This document shows, one piece after another, positions 6,257 to 13,625 of a stretch of DNA of 15,890 bases; the stretch's first letter is position 1, and each line of letters begins with the position of its first letter. The DNA is taken from assembly GCA_905187695.1 (NCBI GenBank), contig CAJJIY010000029.1:1-15890 (forward strand). Direction: 5' to 3'. The stretch is from an uncultured Eubacteriales bacterium (GTDB lineage Bacteria > Bacillota > Clostridia > Oscillospirales > CAG-272). Under the pieces are notes generated by a model, which had not been told where the DNA came from, searched no databases, and saw only the letters and a list, made by a program, of their open reading frames with translations. The position numbers and the translations under genes are program-made.

Positions 6257-7702
6257 ATGACCTATTATCTTGCCATTGATATCGGCGCGTCCTCCGGGCG
6301 GCATATGCTGTGCCACCGTGAAGGGGACCGGATGATACTCCGTGAAGTCTACCGCTTTGAAAACCGCCAGATCCGGAAAAACGGCCACGATTGCTGGGAT
6401 ATGGAAAATCTTTGGCAGGGGGTCCTGGGCGGCCTTTCAAAGGTCGGCAGACAGGGGATCGTTCCCGCAAGCATCGGGATCGATACCTGGGGCGTGGATT
6501 ATTTGTTGCTGGATGAAAACGATCGTCCGGTTTCGGATGCGGTCGCTTACCGTGACGCCCGCACAAACGGCATGGACGAGGCGGTGTCGGCCGTCATTTC
6601 GCCCGAGGCGCTTTACGCGCGCACCGGTATTCAAAAACAGCTCTTCAATACGATCTATCAGCTGACAGCGCAGAAAAAGGAAAAGCCCGAAGAATTGGAG
6701 CGCGCCGCGCACTTTTTAATGATTCCCGAATATCTGAATTTTCTTCTGACCGGGCAAAAGGTCAACGAATATACCAATGCCACCACGACCGGGTTGGTCA
6801 ACGCCCGCACCGGAGATTGGGACAGGGCTCTCCTCCGTGCGCTTTCGTTGCCGGAACGGATATTCAGCCCGCTCTCCATGCCGGGAACGGCGGTCGGCCG
6901 TTTGCTTCCGTCCGTGCGGGCGCAGATCGGATACGATACCACGGTGGTGCTTCCCGCCACGCATGATACGGGCTCGGCTTTTCTGGCTGTCCCTGCGCGG
7001 GATGAGCACGCGGTGTATCTTTCCTCGGGCACCTGGAGCCTGCTCGGTGTGGAGACCAAAGAGCCTTTGACCGATGAAGAGAGCCGCCGCGCCAATTTTA
7101 CCAACGAGGGCGGCGCGTGGCATCGCTTCCGGTATCTGAAAAACATCATGGGCCTTTGGATGATCCAGTCGGTCCGCCGCGAGTTGTCCGGGGACAGCTA
7201 TGTGGCAGGGCGCGGGATCCGGCAGGAGACCGGTAAAAAGTGGAGCTTCTCCGAACTGGAAGCGGCGGCGCGGCAATCGGGTGATTTTGAAAGCACCGTG
7301 GATGTCAACCGTCCGGTTTTCCTTTCGCCGGATAGTATGATCACGGCGGTAAAGGAAGAATGTCGCCGGACCGGCCAGCGCGTGCCGGAATCGGTGGGTG
7401 CAGTGATGCAGTGTATTTACCGGAGTCTGGCGCTCTGCTACCGGGACGCGATCAGGGATCTCAGCCGCCTGACCGGACGGCAGTACACCAGCGTCAATAT
7501 CGTGAGCGGCGGGTGTAAGGACGACTATCTCAACAGCCTGACCGCCCGTGCCACCGGTCTGCCGGTGCTGGCGGGGCCCGTTGAGGGCACGGCTATCGGG
7601 AATCTGGCGGTTCAGATGATCGCCGCCGGAGAATTTAAAAATCTTTCGGATGCGCGGGAAGCCATCCGGCGCAGTTTTGAGGTTAAGGAGGTAACGGGAT
7701 GA
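6257..7702 (+). CDS. rhaB: L-rhamnulokinase
   Basis: This is a cytoplasmic FGGY-family carbohydrate kinase of 481 residues that phosphorylates L-rhamnulose to L-rhamnulose-1-phosphate using ATP. The N-terminal phosphate-binding motif is LAIDIGASSGRHML (5-18). It is followed by IGIDTWGVDYLLLD, by SSGTWSLLGVE in the centre, and by the C-terminal nucleotide-binding stretch VSGGCKDDYLNSL with GPVEGTAIGNLAVQM. The last pattern is typical of RhaB. The start ATG has AGGAGG at 6247-6252. It is the first gene of rhaBAD: its stop overlaps the rhaA start as ATGA, and the isomerase and aldolase follow, which fixes the substrate as rhamnulose. The hairpin just upstream may control entry of polymerase. Confidence 0.95.
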   Translation: MTYYLAIDIGASSGRHMLCHREGDRMILREVYRFENRQIRKNGHDCWDMENLWQGVLGGLSKVGRQGIVPASIGIDTWGVDYLLLDENDRPVSDAVAYRDARTNGMDEAVSAVISPEALYARTGIQKQLFNTIYQLTAQKKEKPEELERAAHFLMIPEYLNFLLTGQKVNEYTNATTTGLVNARTGDWDRALLRALSLPERIFSPLSMPGTAVGRLLPSVRAQIGYDTTVVLPATHDTGSAFLAVPARDEHAVYLSSGTWSLLGVETKEPLTDEESRRANFTNEGGAWHRFRYLKNIMGLWMIQSVRRELSGDSYVAGRGIRQETGKKWSFSELEAAARQSGDFESTVDVNRPVFLSPDSMITAVKEECRRTGQRVPESVGAVMQCIYRSLALCYRDAIRDLSRLTGRQYTSVNIVSGGCKDDYLNSLTARATGLPVLAGPVEGTAIGNLAVQMIAAGEFKNLSDAREAIRRSFEVKEVTG

Positions 7703-8952
7703 GTTACGCGCAGGCCAAAAAGAAATACGCCGCACGGGGAATCGATACCGACGCGGCCATCCGGACGCTGCGGGAAGTGCCGGTGGCGCTTCACTGCTGG
7801 CAGGGGGACGATGTGGGCGGCTTTGACCGGAAAGAAAAAGCCCTTTCCGGCGGTATTCAGGCCACCGGTAATTATCCGGGAAAGGCCCGCACGCCGGCCG
7901 AACTGATGGCGGATATTGATGAGGTCATCCGGTTGGTGCCGGGACAGGTCAAACTGAATCTGCACGCTTCCTATGCCATTTTTGATGAAGAAAACGGCGG
8001 CTGGGTGGATCGGAATAAACTGGAGCCCAAGCATTTCAAAAAATGGGCGGATTTCTGCCGGGAACGAAACATGGGTTGCGATTTCAACCCCACTTTCTTT
8101 TCGCATCCGATGTGCGATCCGCTCACGCTTTCCTCGCCCAACGAGGAGACCCGCCGCTTCTGGGTGGAGCACGGCAGGGCCTCCATCCGCATTTCGCAGT
8201 ATCTGGCCGATGAATTGGGCAAACCCTGTGTAATGAATATCTGGACGGGAGACGGCTACAAGGATATTCCGGGCGACCGTCTGGGCCCCCGGGTGCGCTA
8301 TAAGAAATCTTTTGACGAGATTCTTTCCGAGCCTTTTGACAAGACCAAGGTCTTCCCCTGCGCCGAAAGCAAGGTGTTCGGCATCGGCGTGGAGAGCTAT
8401 ACGGTCGGATCAGCCGAATGGTGCCTGAAATACGCGGCCGGCCGGGATGATTGCATCTGTCTCATGGATAACGGACATTATCACCCCACCGAGGCGGTCA
8501 GCGACAAGATCTCCTCCATTCTGGCCTTTGATAAACGCATGGCGCTCCATATCACCCGCGGTGTCCGTTGGGATTCCGATCATGTGGTGCTTTTTGACGA
8601 TGAAACAAAAGAGATCTGCCGTGAGATCGTGCGCTGCGGCGCGCTTTCCCGCGTGTTCCTGGCACTGGATTATTTTGACGCTTCCGTCAACCGCGTCTCG
8701 GCCTGGGTCACCGGGTTCCGCAATCTTCAAAAAGCGTTGCTCTACGCACTGCTTCAGCCGAACGAAGAACTGCGCGCCCTGCAGGAGAGCGGCAATTTTA
8801 CCAAGCTGATGGTGGTGCAGGAAGAGCTGAAAACCTACCCGTTCGGGGACATTTTTGATGAATACTGCCGTGTTTGCGGCAAGCTGCCGGACGGCGAATG
8901 GTTCTCCGAAATTGAAAAATACGAGAAAGATGTACTTTCAAAGAGAGGTTGA
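7699..8952 (+). CDS. rhaA: L-rhamnose isomerase
   Basis: This 417-residue protein is close to the usual ~419 of RhaA. It converts L-rhamnose to L-rhamnulose in the cytoplasm with divalent metals. Family stretches are VALHCWQGDDVGGFD near the N-terminus, GGIQATGNYPGKARTPAEL, LNLHASYAIFDE, MGCDFNPTFFSHPM, NIWTGDGYKDIPGDRLGPR, CAESKVFGIGVESYTVGS, MDNGHYHPTEAVSDKI and HITRGVRWDSDHVV. They include the His/Asp/Glu residues expected at the metal site. The ATG overlaps the rhaB stop by 4 bases (ATGA), with AAGGAGGT about 7 bases upstream inside rhaB, so translation is coupled. Confidence 0.96.
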   Translation: MSYAQAKKKYAARGIDTDAAIRTLREVPVALHCWQGDDVGGFDRKEKALSGGIQATGNYPGKARTPAELMADIDEVIRLVPGQVKLNLHASYAIFDEENGGWVDRNKLEPKHFKKWADFCRERNMGCDFNPTFFSHPMCDPLTLSSPNEETRRFWVEHGRASIRISQYLADELGKPCVMNIWTGDGYKDIPGDRLGPRVRYKKSFDEILSEPFDKTKVFPCAESKVFGIGVESYTVGSAEWCLKYAAGRDDCICLMDNGHYHPTEAVSDKISSILAFDKRMALHITRGVRWDSDHVVLFDDETKEICREIVRCGALSRVFLALDYFDASVNRVSAWVTGFRNLQKALLYALLQPNEELRALQESGNFTKLMVVQEELKTYPFGDIFDEYCRVCGKLPDGEWFSEIEKYEKDVLSKRG

Positions 8953-8954
8953 CG

Positions 8955-9779
8955 ATGGATATTCTGGAGATTAAAGTGATCAGGGACTATATGCGGATGT
9001 GCGAGGACGGCTGGCTTCAGGGCTGGCACGAGCGCAACGGCGGAAATCTGACCTACCGCATGAAAAAAGAAGAAGTGGAGGCCTGCCGTCCCTTCTTTTC
9101 CAAAGTTCCAGGCACCTTTACCCCCATGGGCGTAAAGGCCGAAAACCTGGCCGGGGCCTATTTCCTGACGACCGGCAGCGGCAAGTTTTTCCGCAATGTT
9201 ACGCTGGATCCGCTTCATTCCATCGGCATCGTGGAGATCAACGAAGCAGGAGACGCTTTCCGCATTGTGTGGGGTTTGCAGGGCGGTGCACGCCCGACCA
9301 GCGAATTTCCCAGTCATTTTCTCAATCATTCGGTCCGGGTCAGGGCCACAAACGGTCAGTGCCGCGTGATTTACCACGCTCACCCGGCCAACATCATCGC
9401 CATGACCTATATTCTGCCGCTGACCGCGCGTGATTTTACCCGCGCCCTTTGGCAGTCAGCCACCGAGTGCCCGGTGGTCTTCCCGGGCGGCGTCGGCGTG
9501 GTGCCGTGGATGGTGCCGGGCGGCGCGGACATCGCGTTGGCCACCTCGCGCGAGATGGAAAAATACGATGCCGCGGTGTGGGCGCATCACGGACTTTTCT
9601 GCTCCGGCCCGGATTTTGATCTCACCTTCGGCCTGATGCACACCATTGAAAAAGCGGCGCAGATCTATCATCTGGCACTGTCGGCCGGCGGCGGAAAGAT
9701 CCGCCAGACCATTACGGACGACAATCTGCGTGCCATCGCGCGGGAATTCGGCGTGACGCTCAACGAGGATTTTCTGTAA
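8955..9779 (+). CDS. rhaD: L-rhamnulose-1-phosphate aldolase
   Basis: This class II, zinc-dependent aldolase cleaves L-rhamnulose-1-phosphate to dihydroxyacetone phosphate and L-lactaldehyde. The 274 residues equal the length of the E. coli enzyme. With the ATG at 8955, key residues fall on the E. coli numbers: Glu117 in TSEFPSH, His141 and His143 in YHAHPAN, and His212 in WAHHG. This strongly supports the start. A TTG at 8949 is in frame but lies before the rhaA stop and breaks that register. GWHERNGGNLTYRM (23-36) is the expected N-terminal phosphate/zinc region. The gene starts two bases after the rhaA stop, with AGAGAGG upstream, and ends the operon at a terminator. Confidence 0.96.
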   Translation: MDILEIKVIRDYMRMCEDGWLQGWHERNGGNLTYRMKKEEVEACRPFFSKVPGTFTPMGVKAENLAGAYFLTTGSGKFFRNVTLDPLHSIGIVEINEAGDAFRIVWGLQGGARPTSEFPSHFLNHSVRVRATNGQCRVIYHAHPANIIAMTYILPLTARDFTRALWQSATECPVVFPGGVGVVPWMVPGGADIALATSREMEKYDAAVWAHHGLFCSGPDFDLTFGLMHTIEKAAQIYHLALSAGGGKIRQTITDDNLRAIAREFGVTLNEDFL

Positions 9780-9782
9780 AAT

Positions 9783-9812
9783 AAAAAGAGCGGCCGCCGA
9801 CCGCTCTTTTTT
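9783..9812 (+). terminator. Terminator of rhaBAD
   Basis: An 11-bp stem, AAAAAGAGCGG (9783-9793) with CCGCTCTTTTT (9801-9811), has a 7-base loop and a run of six T residues. It begins 4 bases after the rhaD stop. Confidence 0.9.
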
Positions 9813-9836
9813 CGTGTGAAATTTCTGTAACGGGGC

Positions 9837-9865
9837 TTGACAGCGAAAACACTTCTTATTATAAT
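9837..9865 (+). promoter_or_regulatory. Perfect-consensus sigma-A promoter of the MATE gene
   Basis: TTGACA (9837-9842), a 17-base spacer and TATAAT (9860-9865), matching consensus at every position. No operator-like symmetry is evident around it, so strong constitutive expression is likely. Confidence 0.9.
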
Positions 9866-9906
9866 GTAAGAACTGGCTTTTCAACGAAAAACAAACAGGA
9901 GGCGCC

Positions 9907-11340
9907 ATGAACGAAAAAACTGTCAAAAACCGGGATATGACCAGCGGGCCGCTTTTGTCCCGTATTGTGTTGTTTGTGTTGCCTCTCGTTGCCACCAATC
10001 TGCTTCAGGTGCTTTACAATGCGGCGGACATGGTGGTGGTCAGTCTTTCCACCGCGCCGGATGCAGTGGGGGCTATCGGAACGACCGGCGCATTTGTCAA
10101 CCTCGTTGTCAATATTTTCATCGGGTTTTCCACCGGGTCCAATGTGGTGGTGGCGCGGCATCTGGGCGCACGGGACGAGGAAAATGCCCAAAAAGCAGTG
10201 CACACTTCCATCCTCATCAGCCTTTTATTCGGGATTGTCGGCGGTGGCGTCGGTCTGCTTTGTGCGCGCCCCGTGCTCACCCTGATGGGAAACGAAGGGG
10301 AACTGCTCCGGCTGGCGCTTATTTACACCCGCATCTATTTTGCCGGCGTGCCGTTTTTGTCGCTGACCAACTATGAAATTGCCATTCTGCGTGCCAAGGG
10401 CGATACCAAAACGCCGCTTTATACGCTTTCGCTGGCCGGGCTTCTCAATGTGATGCTCAATCTTTTCTTTGTGTTGGTGTGCGGAATGTCTGTGGATGGC
10501 GTGGCCTATGCCACGGTCATTTCCAATGTGCTTTCGGCCGTTTTGCTGGGGCTGAAACTGATGCGGGAAAAGGGCCCGTGCCGTCTTTCTTTAAAAAAAC
10601 TCCGGATTCACGGCCGTGCTTTCCGGGATATTTTGCACATCGGCCTTCCGGCCGGAATTCAGGGGGCGCTTTTCTCGGTCTCCAATATGCTCATTCAGTC
10701 CTCCATTCTGAAGGTGAACAACGCGCTTTGCCCGCCGAACAGCGAGTTTCAACCGGTGGTAAAGGGCAATGCCGCCGCCGCAAACCTGGAGGGGTTTGCG
10801 TATACGGCGACCAACGCGGTTTATCAGGCGGCCATCACTTTTACCAGTCAGAATGTCGGTGCCGCCCAATATGAGCGGGTCAAAAAAGTCATGCGGTGCT
10901 GTTACGCGCTGACTTTTACCATTGCCGTTTTGTTCGGCGGCGGCCTGCTCCTTTTGCGTCGTCCGCTCCTGTCGCTTTACGGTGTGGTACCCGGGGAGGA
11001 GGGAAGTCTCCTTCACATTGCCTATGAAACGGCCATGACCCGGATGTTTATCACTTATATTCCTTATTTTACGCTGGCTTTCATGGAAGTGGGCAGCGGT
11101 GTGGTGCGTGGATTGGGGCACTCCGTCACTTCCACGGCCGTTTCTCTGGTCGGTTCCTGCCTCTTGCGTATTTTGTGGATCGCCACGATTTTCAAGGTTT
11201 TCGGTTCGCTTGCCAGCATCTATATTTCCTATCCGATTTCCTGGACATTGACTGCACTGGCGCATTTCATCTGTGCCATGGTCATCATCCGGAAATATAT
11301 CAGGACCCGGAATCAGGAGCTGACGGTTTCTGAAATATAA
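9907..11340 (+). CDS. MATE family efflux transporter
   Basis: This 477-residue inner-membrane protein has the twelve-helix pattern of the multidrug and toxic compound extrusion family, made of two similar halves. The N-terminus is typical (MTSGPLLSRIVLFVLPLVAT, then NLLQVLYNAADMVVVS), followed by GAIGTTGAFVNLVVNIFIGF and a loop, GSNVVVARHLGARDEENAQ. The second half begins around HIGLPAGIQGALFSVSNMLI. FTSQNVGAAQYERVKKVM is the usual conserved loop after helix 8. A short soluble insert around NALCPPNSEFQPVVKG resembles other clostridial members. It probably exports organic cations or drugs by Na+ or H+ antiport; the substrate is unknown. AGGAGG at 9898-9903 supports the start. It has its own promoter, so it is not part of the rhamnose operon. 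Confidence 0.92.
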   Translation: MNEKTVKNRDMTSGPLLSRIVLFVLPLVATNLLQVLYNAADMVVVSLSTAPDAVGAIGTTGAFVNLVVNIFIGFSTGSNVVVARHLGARDEENAQKAVHTSILISLLFGIVGGGVGLLCARPVLTLMGNEGELLRLALIYTRIYFAGVPFLSLTNYEIAILRAKGDTKTPLYTLSLAGLLNVMLNLFFVLVCGMSVDGVAYATVISNVLSAVLLGLKLMREKGPCRLSLKKLRIHGRAFRDILHIGLPAGIQGALFSVSNMLIQSSILKVNNALCPPNSEFQPVVKGNAAAANLEGFAYTATNAVYQAAITFTSQNVGAAQYERVKKVMRCCYALTFTIAVLFGGGLLLLRRPLLSLYGVVPGEEGSLLHIAYETAMTRMFITYIPYFTLAFMEVGSGVVRGLGHSVTSTAVSLVGSCLLRILWIATIFKVFGSLASIYISYPISWTLTALAHFICAMVIIRKYIRTRNQELTVSEI

Positions 11341-11353
11341 ACTGCACAAAAGG

Positions 11354-11389
11354 CAAACCCCGCGGCAGAACATTCTGCCGCGGGGTTTG
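11354..11389 (+). terminator. Hairpin terminator after the MATE gene
   Basis: There is a 16-bp perfect stem rich in G and C (arms 11354-11369 and 11374-11389) with a 4-base loop. It is followed only by TGTGTG rather than a long T run, so termination may be less sharp than at the other sites here. Confidence 0.7.
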
Positions 11390-11402
11390 TGTGTAAAAGC
11401 AG

Positions 11403-11431
11403 TTGACATTTTTTGAACATTATGCTATTAT
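11403..11431 (+). promoter_or_regulatory. Promoter of the lipoprotein cluster
   Basis: TTGACA (11403-11408), a 17-base spacer and TATTAT (11426-11431), with TGC before the -10. It is the only good promoter ahead of the three tandem genes. The gaps between copies (68-76 bases) show none as strong, so the three are probably one transcript. Confidence 0.75.
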
Positions 11432-11492
11432 AAGAATGAGGAAAATTTTGTTATTTTTAAACGAACGGATTTTTTAAAGAAAGGAGAACCGT

Positions 11493-12134
11493 ATGAAACT
11501 GTTCCGCCCGCTTTGCCTGATCCTTGCCATTCTCTTGTTTTTGCTTTCTTTTTCCGCCTGTGCCAAGGAGGAAGCCGCTGTGAACGAATGGAAGCCTGCC
11601 GAGATTGAAGAGGATCTGAAAGCCGCCGTTGCCCAACTTCCCGGCACGGAACTGGAGTTTAAGTTGCTCTTTGAGGATCATTATTTTGGATGCGACTGGT
11701 CCCTCATTGGCTCCAAAAAAGAGGCCAAGGCCTTTCTTCGCAAGTGGAAAAAAGAGAAGGAAAATGAGGAACCCTATTTGTCGTTAAAAAAGATCGATTT
11801 TGACACCTATTATTTGCTGGTTTGCCCAAGAGATATAAAAAAACCATCGGATCCGTTTTTGCTGGATCTGGTGCAACAGGAAGATAGACTGGTTTTGGTT
11901 TATCATTTGGAGATAGTATCGGTAAGAACAAGTGGCTTTGATGTCCCCGGACTATGGGGCACAACTTCATTTGTCCTGATCAAAAAATCCGATTGGATCT
12001 ATGGCGATACCCTGCCGGATATCTACACCACCTGCTATGATAAAAATAATACTACCGTGAATCCCGGTTTTTTCAGACGGGATCCGGTCATGCCCGAAAC
12101 ACGGAAAAGATATCCCCGTGAACTCCCAAAATAA
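11493..12134 (+). CDS. Tandem lipoprotein paralogue, copy 1 (unknown function)
   Basis: This 213-residue predicted lipoprotein has a basic start (MKLFRP), a hydrophobic core and the lipobox-like FSAC, with Cys23 as the lipidated residue. It would be anchored on the outer face of the membrane. The mature part is charged and mixed alpha/beta in look: an EIEEDLKAAVAQLPG helix, FEDHYFGCDWSLIG, KAFLRKWKKEKENEEPYLSL, a strand DFDTYYLLVCPR and a late strand TTSFVLIKKSDW. It ends in the polar PETRKRYPRELPK. I do not recognise the family. AAGGAG at 11481-11486 supports the start. Copy 1 has its own signal peptide, different from copies 2 and 3, but its body is nearly identical to copy 3. Base composition is more AT-rich than the flanking genes. 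Confidence 0.8.
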   Translation: MKLFRPLCLILAILLFLLSFSACAKEEAAVNEWKPAEIEEDLKAAVAQLPGTELEFKLLFEDHYFGCDWSLIGSKKEAKAFLRKWKKEKENEEPYLSLKKIDFDTYYLLVCPRDIKKPSDPFLLDLVQQEDRLVLVYHLEIVSVRTSGFDVPGLWGTTSFVLIKKSDWIYGDTLPDIYTTCYDKNNTTVNPGFFRRDPVMPETRKRYPRELPK

Positions 12135-12137
12135 CTG

Positions 12138-12150
12138 AAAAGGAGGTGTA
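12138..12150 (+). repeat. Orphan Shine-Dalgarno-like motif after copy 1
   Basis: AAAAGGAGGTGTA lies 3 bases after the copy 1 stop. The same 13 bases follow copies 2 and 3. It is a near-perfect anti-SD complement, but the only start codon nearby is GTG followed at once by TAA. It may be a relic of a lost downstream gene or the 5' arm of a broken terminator. Confidence 0.5.
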
Positions 12151-12208
12151 AAAGTTTTTTTAGAAGCCCGCCCCGACCCTGAAATTTTAAAAACGAAGGA
12201 GAATGATT

Positions 12209-12838
12209 ATGAAAAAAACACTGGCCATTTTGATGAGTTGCCTTCTGCTTTTTTCTCTCCTTTTCTCCTGTGCCAAGGAGGAAGCCGCTGTGAACGAATG
12301 GAAGCCTGCCGAGATTGAAGAGGATCTGAAAGCCGCCGTTGCCCAACTCCCCGGCACGGAGCTGGAGTTCAAACTGCTTTTTGAGGATCGTTTTTTTAAA
12401 TGCGACTGGACCTTGATCGGCTCCAAAAAAGAGGCCAAGGCCTTTCTTCGAGAGTGGCGAAAGGAGAAACAAAATGAAGAACCCTATCTGTCGCTGAAAA
12501 AGATTGATTTTGATACCTATTATTTGCTGATTTTTCCAAGGGATAGAGTACAATTTCCACCGGAGCCGTTTTTGTTGGATTTGGTTCAACGGGAGAACGG
12601 CCTTGTCTTGGTTTACAATTTGCTGAGTTGTGTAACTTTGGATATGGTTGGACCTTGGAGGATGACCTCATTTGTGCTTATCAAAAAATCCGATTGGCAT
12701 TACGGCGATGCGTTGCCGGACATCTATTGTACTTCTTATGACAAAAATAATGTTACGGCTCAGCCCGGTTTTTTCTCATGGGATCCGGTCATGCCTGAAA
12801 CACAAAAAGAATACCCCCGCGAGAACACAAATAACTGA
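12209..12838 (+). CDS. Tandem lipoprotein paralogue, copy 2 (unknown function)
   Basis: This 209-residue predicted lipoprotein starts MKKTLAILMS and has LLFSC as lipobox, with Cys21 lipidated. The first 27 residues of the mature part (from CAKEEAAVNEWK to the Leu of AVAQL) are identical to copies 1 and 3. The rest is the most diverged of the three: FEDRFFKCDWTLIG, REWRKEKQNEEPYLSL, FDTYYLLIFPRDRVQFPPEP, LLSCVTLDMVGPWRMTSFVL and DWHYGDALPDIY. The shared skeleton (LSLKKIDFDTYYLL, SFVLIKKSDW, YDKNN, DPVMPET) shows it is a true paralogue. The ATG at 12209 lies 7 bases after AAGGAG; an ATG at 12203 is only 1 base from it. The function is unknown. Confidence 0.8.
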   Translation: MKKTLAILMSCLLLFSLLFSCAKEEAAVNEWKPAEIEEDLKAAVAQLPGTELEFKLLFEDRFFKCDWTLIGSKKEAKAFLREWRKEKQNEEPYLSLKKIDFDTYYLLIFPRDRVQFPPEPFLLDLVQRENGLVLVYNLLSCVTLDMVGPWRMTSFVLIKKSDWHYGDALPDIYCTSYDKNNVTAQPGFFSWDPVMPETQKEYPRENTNN

Positions 12839-12850
12839 AAAGGAGGTGTA
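12838..12850 (+). repeat. Orphan Shine-Dalgarno-like motif after copy 2
   Basis: The second copy of AAAAGGAGGTGTA overlaps the stop codon of copy 2 by one base. It is followed, as after copy 1, by a TAA in frame with its GTG, then a T-rich stretch and the shared leader of the next gene. Confidence 0.5.
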
Positions 12851-12913
12851 AAAATCTTTTTAAAAGTTCCGTCCGCCCCGACCCTAAAAATTTAAAAACG
12901 AAGGAGAATGATT

Positions 12914-13555
12914 ATGAAAAAAACACTGGCCATTTTGATGAGTTGCCTTCTGCTTTTTTCTCTCCTTTTCTCCTGTGCCAAGGAGGAAGCCGCTGTGAAC
13001 GAATGGAAGCCTGCCGAGATTGAAGAGGATCTGAAAGCCGCCGTTGCCCAACTTCCCGGCACGGAACTGGAGTTTAAGTTGCTTTTCGAGGATCATTATT
13101 TTAGATGCGACTGGTCCCTCATTGGCTCCGAAAAAGAGGCCAAGGCCTTTCTTCGAAAGTGGAAAAAGGAGAAGGAAAATGAGGAACCTTATTTGTCGTT
13201 AAAAAAGATCGATTTTGACACCTATTATTTGCTGGTTTGCCCCAGAGAAGACATGAAAAAACCACCGGAGCCGTTTTTGCTGGATCTGGTGCAACAGGAA
13301 GATAGACTGGTTTTGGTTTATCATTTGGAGATAGTATCGGTAAGAACAAGTGGCTTTGATGTCCCCGGACTATGGGGCACAACTTCATTTGTCCTGATCA
13401 AAAAATCCGATTGGATCTATGGCGATACCCTGCCGGATATCTACTCTACCTGCTATGATAAAAATAATACTACCGTGAATCCCGGTTTTTCCAGACGGGA
13501 TCCGATCATGCCCGAAACACGGAAAAGATACCCCCGCGAGAACACAAATAATTGA
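12914..13555 (+). CDS. Tandem lipoprotein paralogue, copy 3 (mosaic of copies 1 and 2)
   Basis: This 213-residue predicted lipoprotein has Cys21 in LLFSC. Its leader, ribosome binding site and signal peptide match copy 2. From just after the shared 82-bp tract it switches to the copy 1 sequence (FEDHYFRCDWSLIG, YHLEIVSVRTSGFDVPGLWG, DWIYGDTLPDIY). Near its end it switches back to the copy 2 terminus (PRENTNN). Differences from copy 1 in the body are few: Gly to Arg in HYFxCDW, Lys to Glu in IGSxK, REDMKKPPEP for RDIKKPSDP, Thr to Ser before TCYDK, FSRRDPI for FFRRDPV. The ATG at 12914 lies 7 bases after AAGGAG. The function is unknown. Confidence 0.8.
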   Translation: MKKTLAILMSCLLLFSLLFSCAKEEAAVNEWKPAEIEEDLKAAVAQLPGTELEFKLLFEDHYFRCDWSLIGSEKEAKAFLRKWKKEKENEEPYLSLKKIDFDTYYLLVCPREDMKKPPEPFLLDLVQQEDRLVLVYHLEIVSVRTSGFDVPGLWGTTSFVLIKKSDWIYGDTLPDIYSTCYDKNNTTVNPGFSRRDPIMPETRKRYPRENTNN

Positions 13556-13587
13556 AAAGGAGGTGTACTGGTTTTAAGGCTCCTTTT
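13555..13587 (+). terminator. Weak terminator after lipoprotein copy 3
   Basis: AAAAGGAG (13555-13562) pairs exactly with CTCCTTTT (13580-13587) around a 17-base loop. The 5' arm is the same AAAAGGAGGTGTA motif found after copies 1 and 2, but only here is the 3' arm present. ACTGGT (13567-13572) can also pair with ACCAGT (13616-13621), toward the end of the converging mtnN gene. Confidence 0.5.
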
Positions 13588-13625
13588 GTAACCGGCATCA
13601 TTGCCCGGCTTTTGCACCAGTTTAT

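Noticed and set aside
6716..7735. Leftward open frame (339 codons) opposite rhaB
   Set aside because: It is the antisense of a well-conserved kinase. The translation is rich in Arg/His/Pro without family features.
10591..11409. Leftward open frame (272 codons) opposite the MATE gene
   Set aside because: It is antisense to a membrane transporter with perfect promoter and RBS; the translation is polar and has no family signature.
12035..12589. Leftward frames repeated opposite each lipoprotein gene
   Set aside because: They repeat only because the sense genes are duplicated; the sense strand has signal peptides, lipoboxes and RBS.
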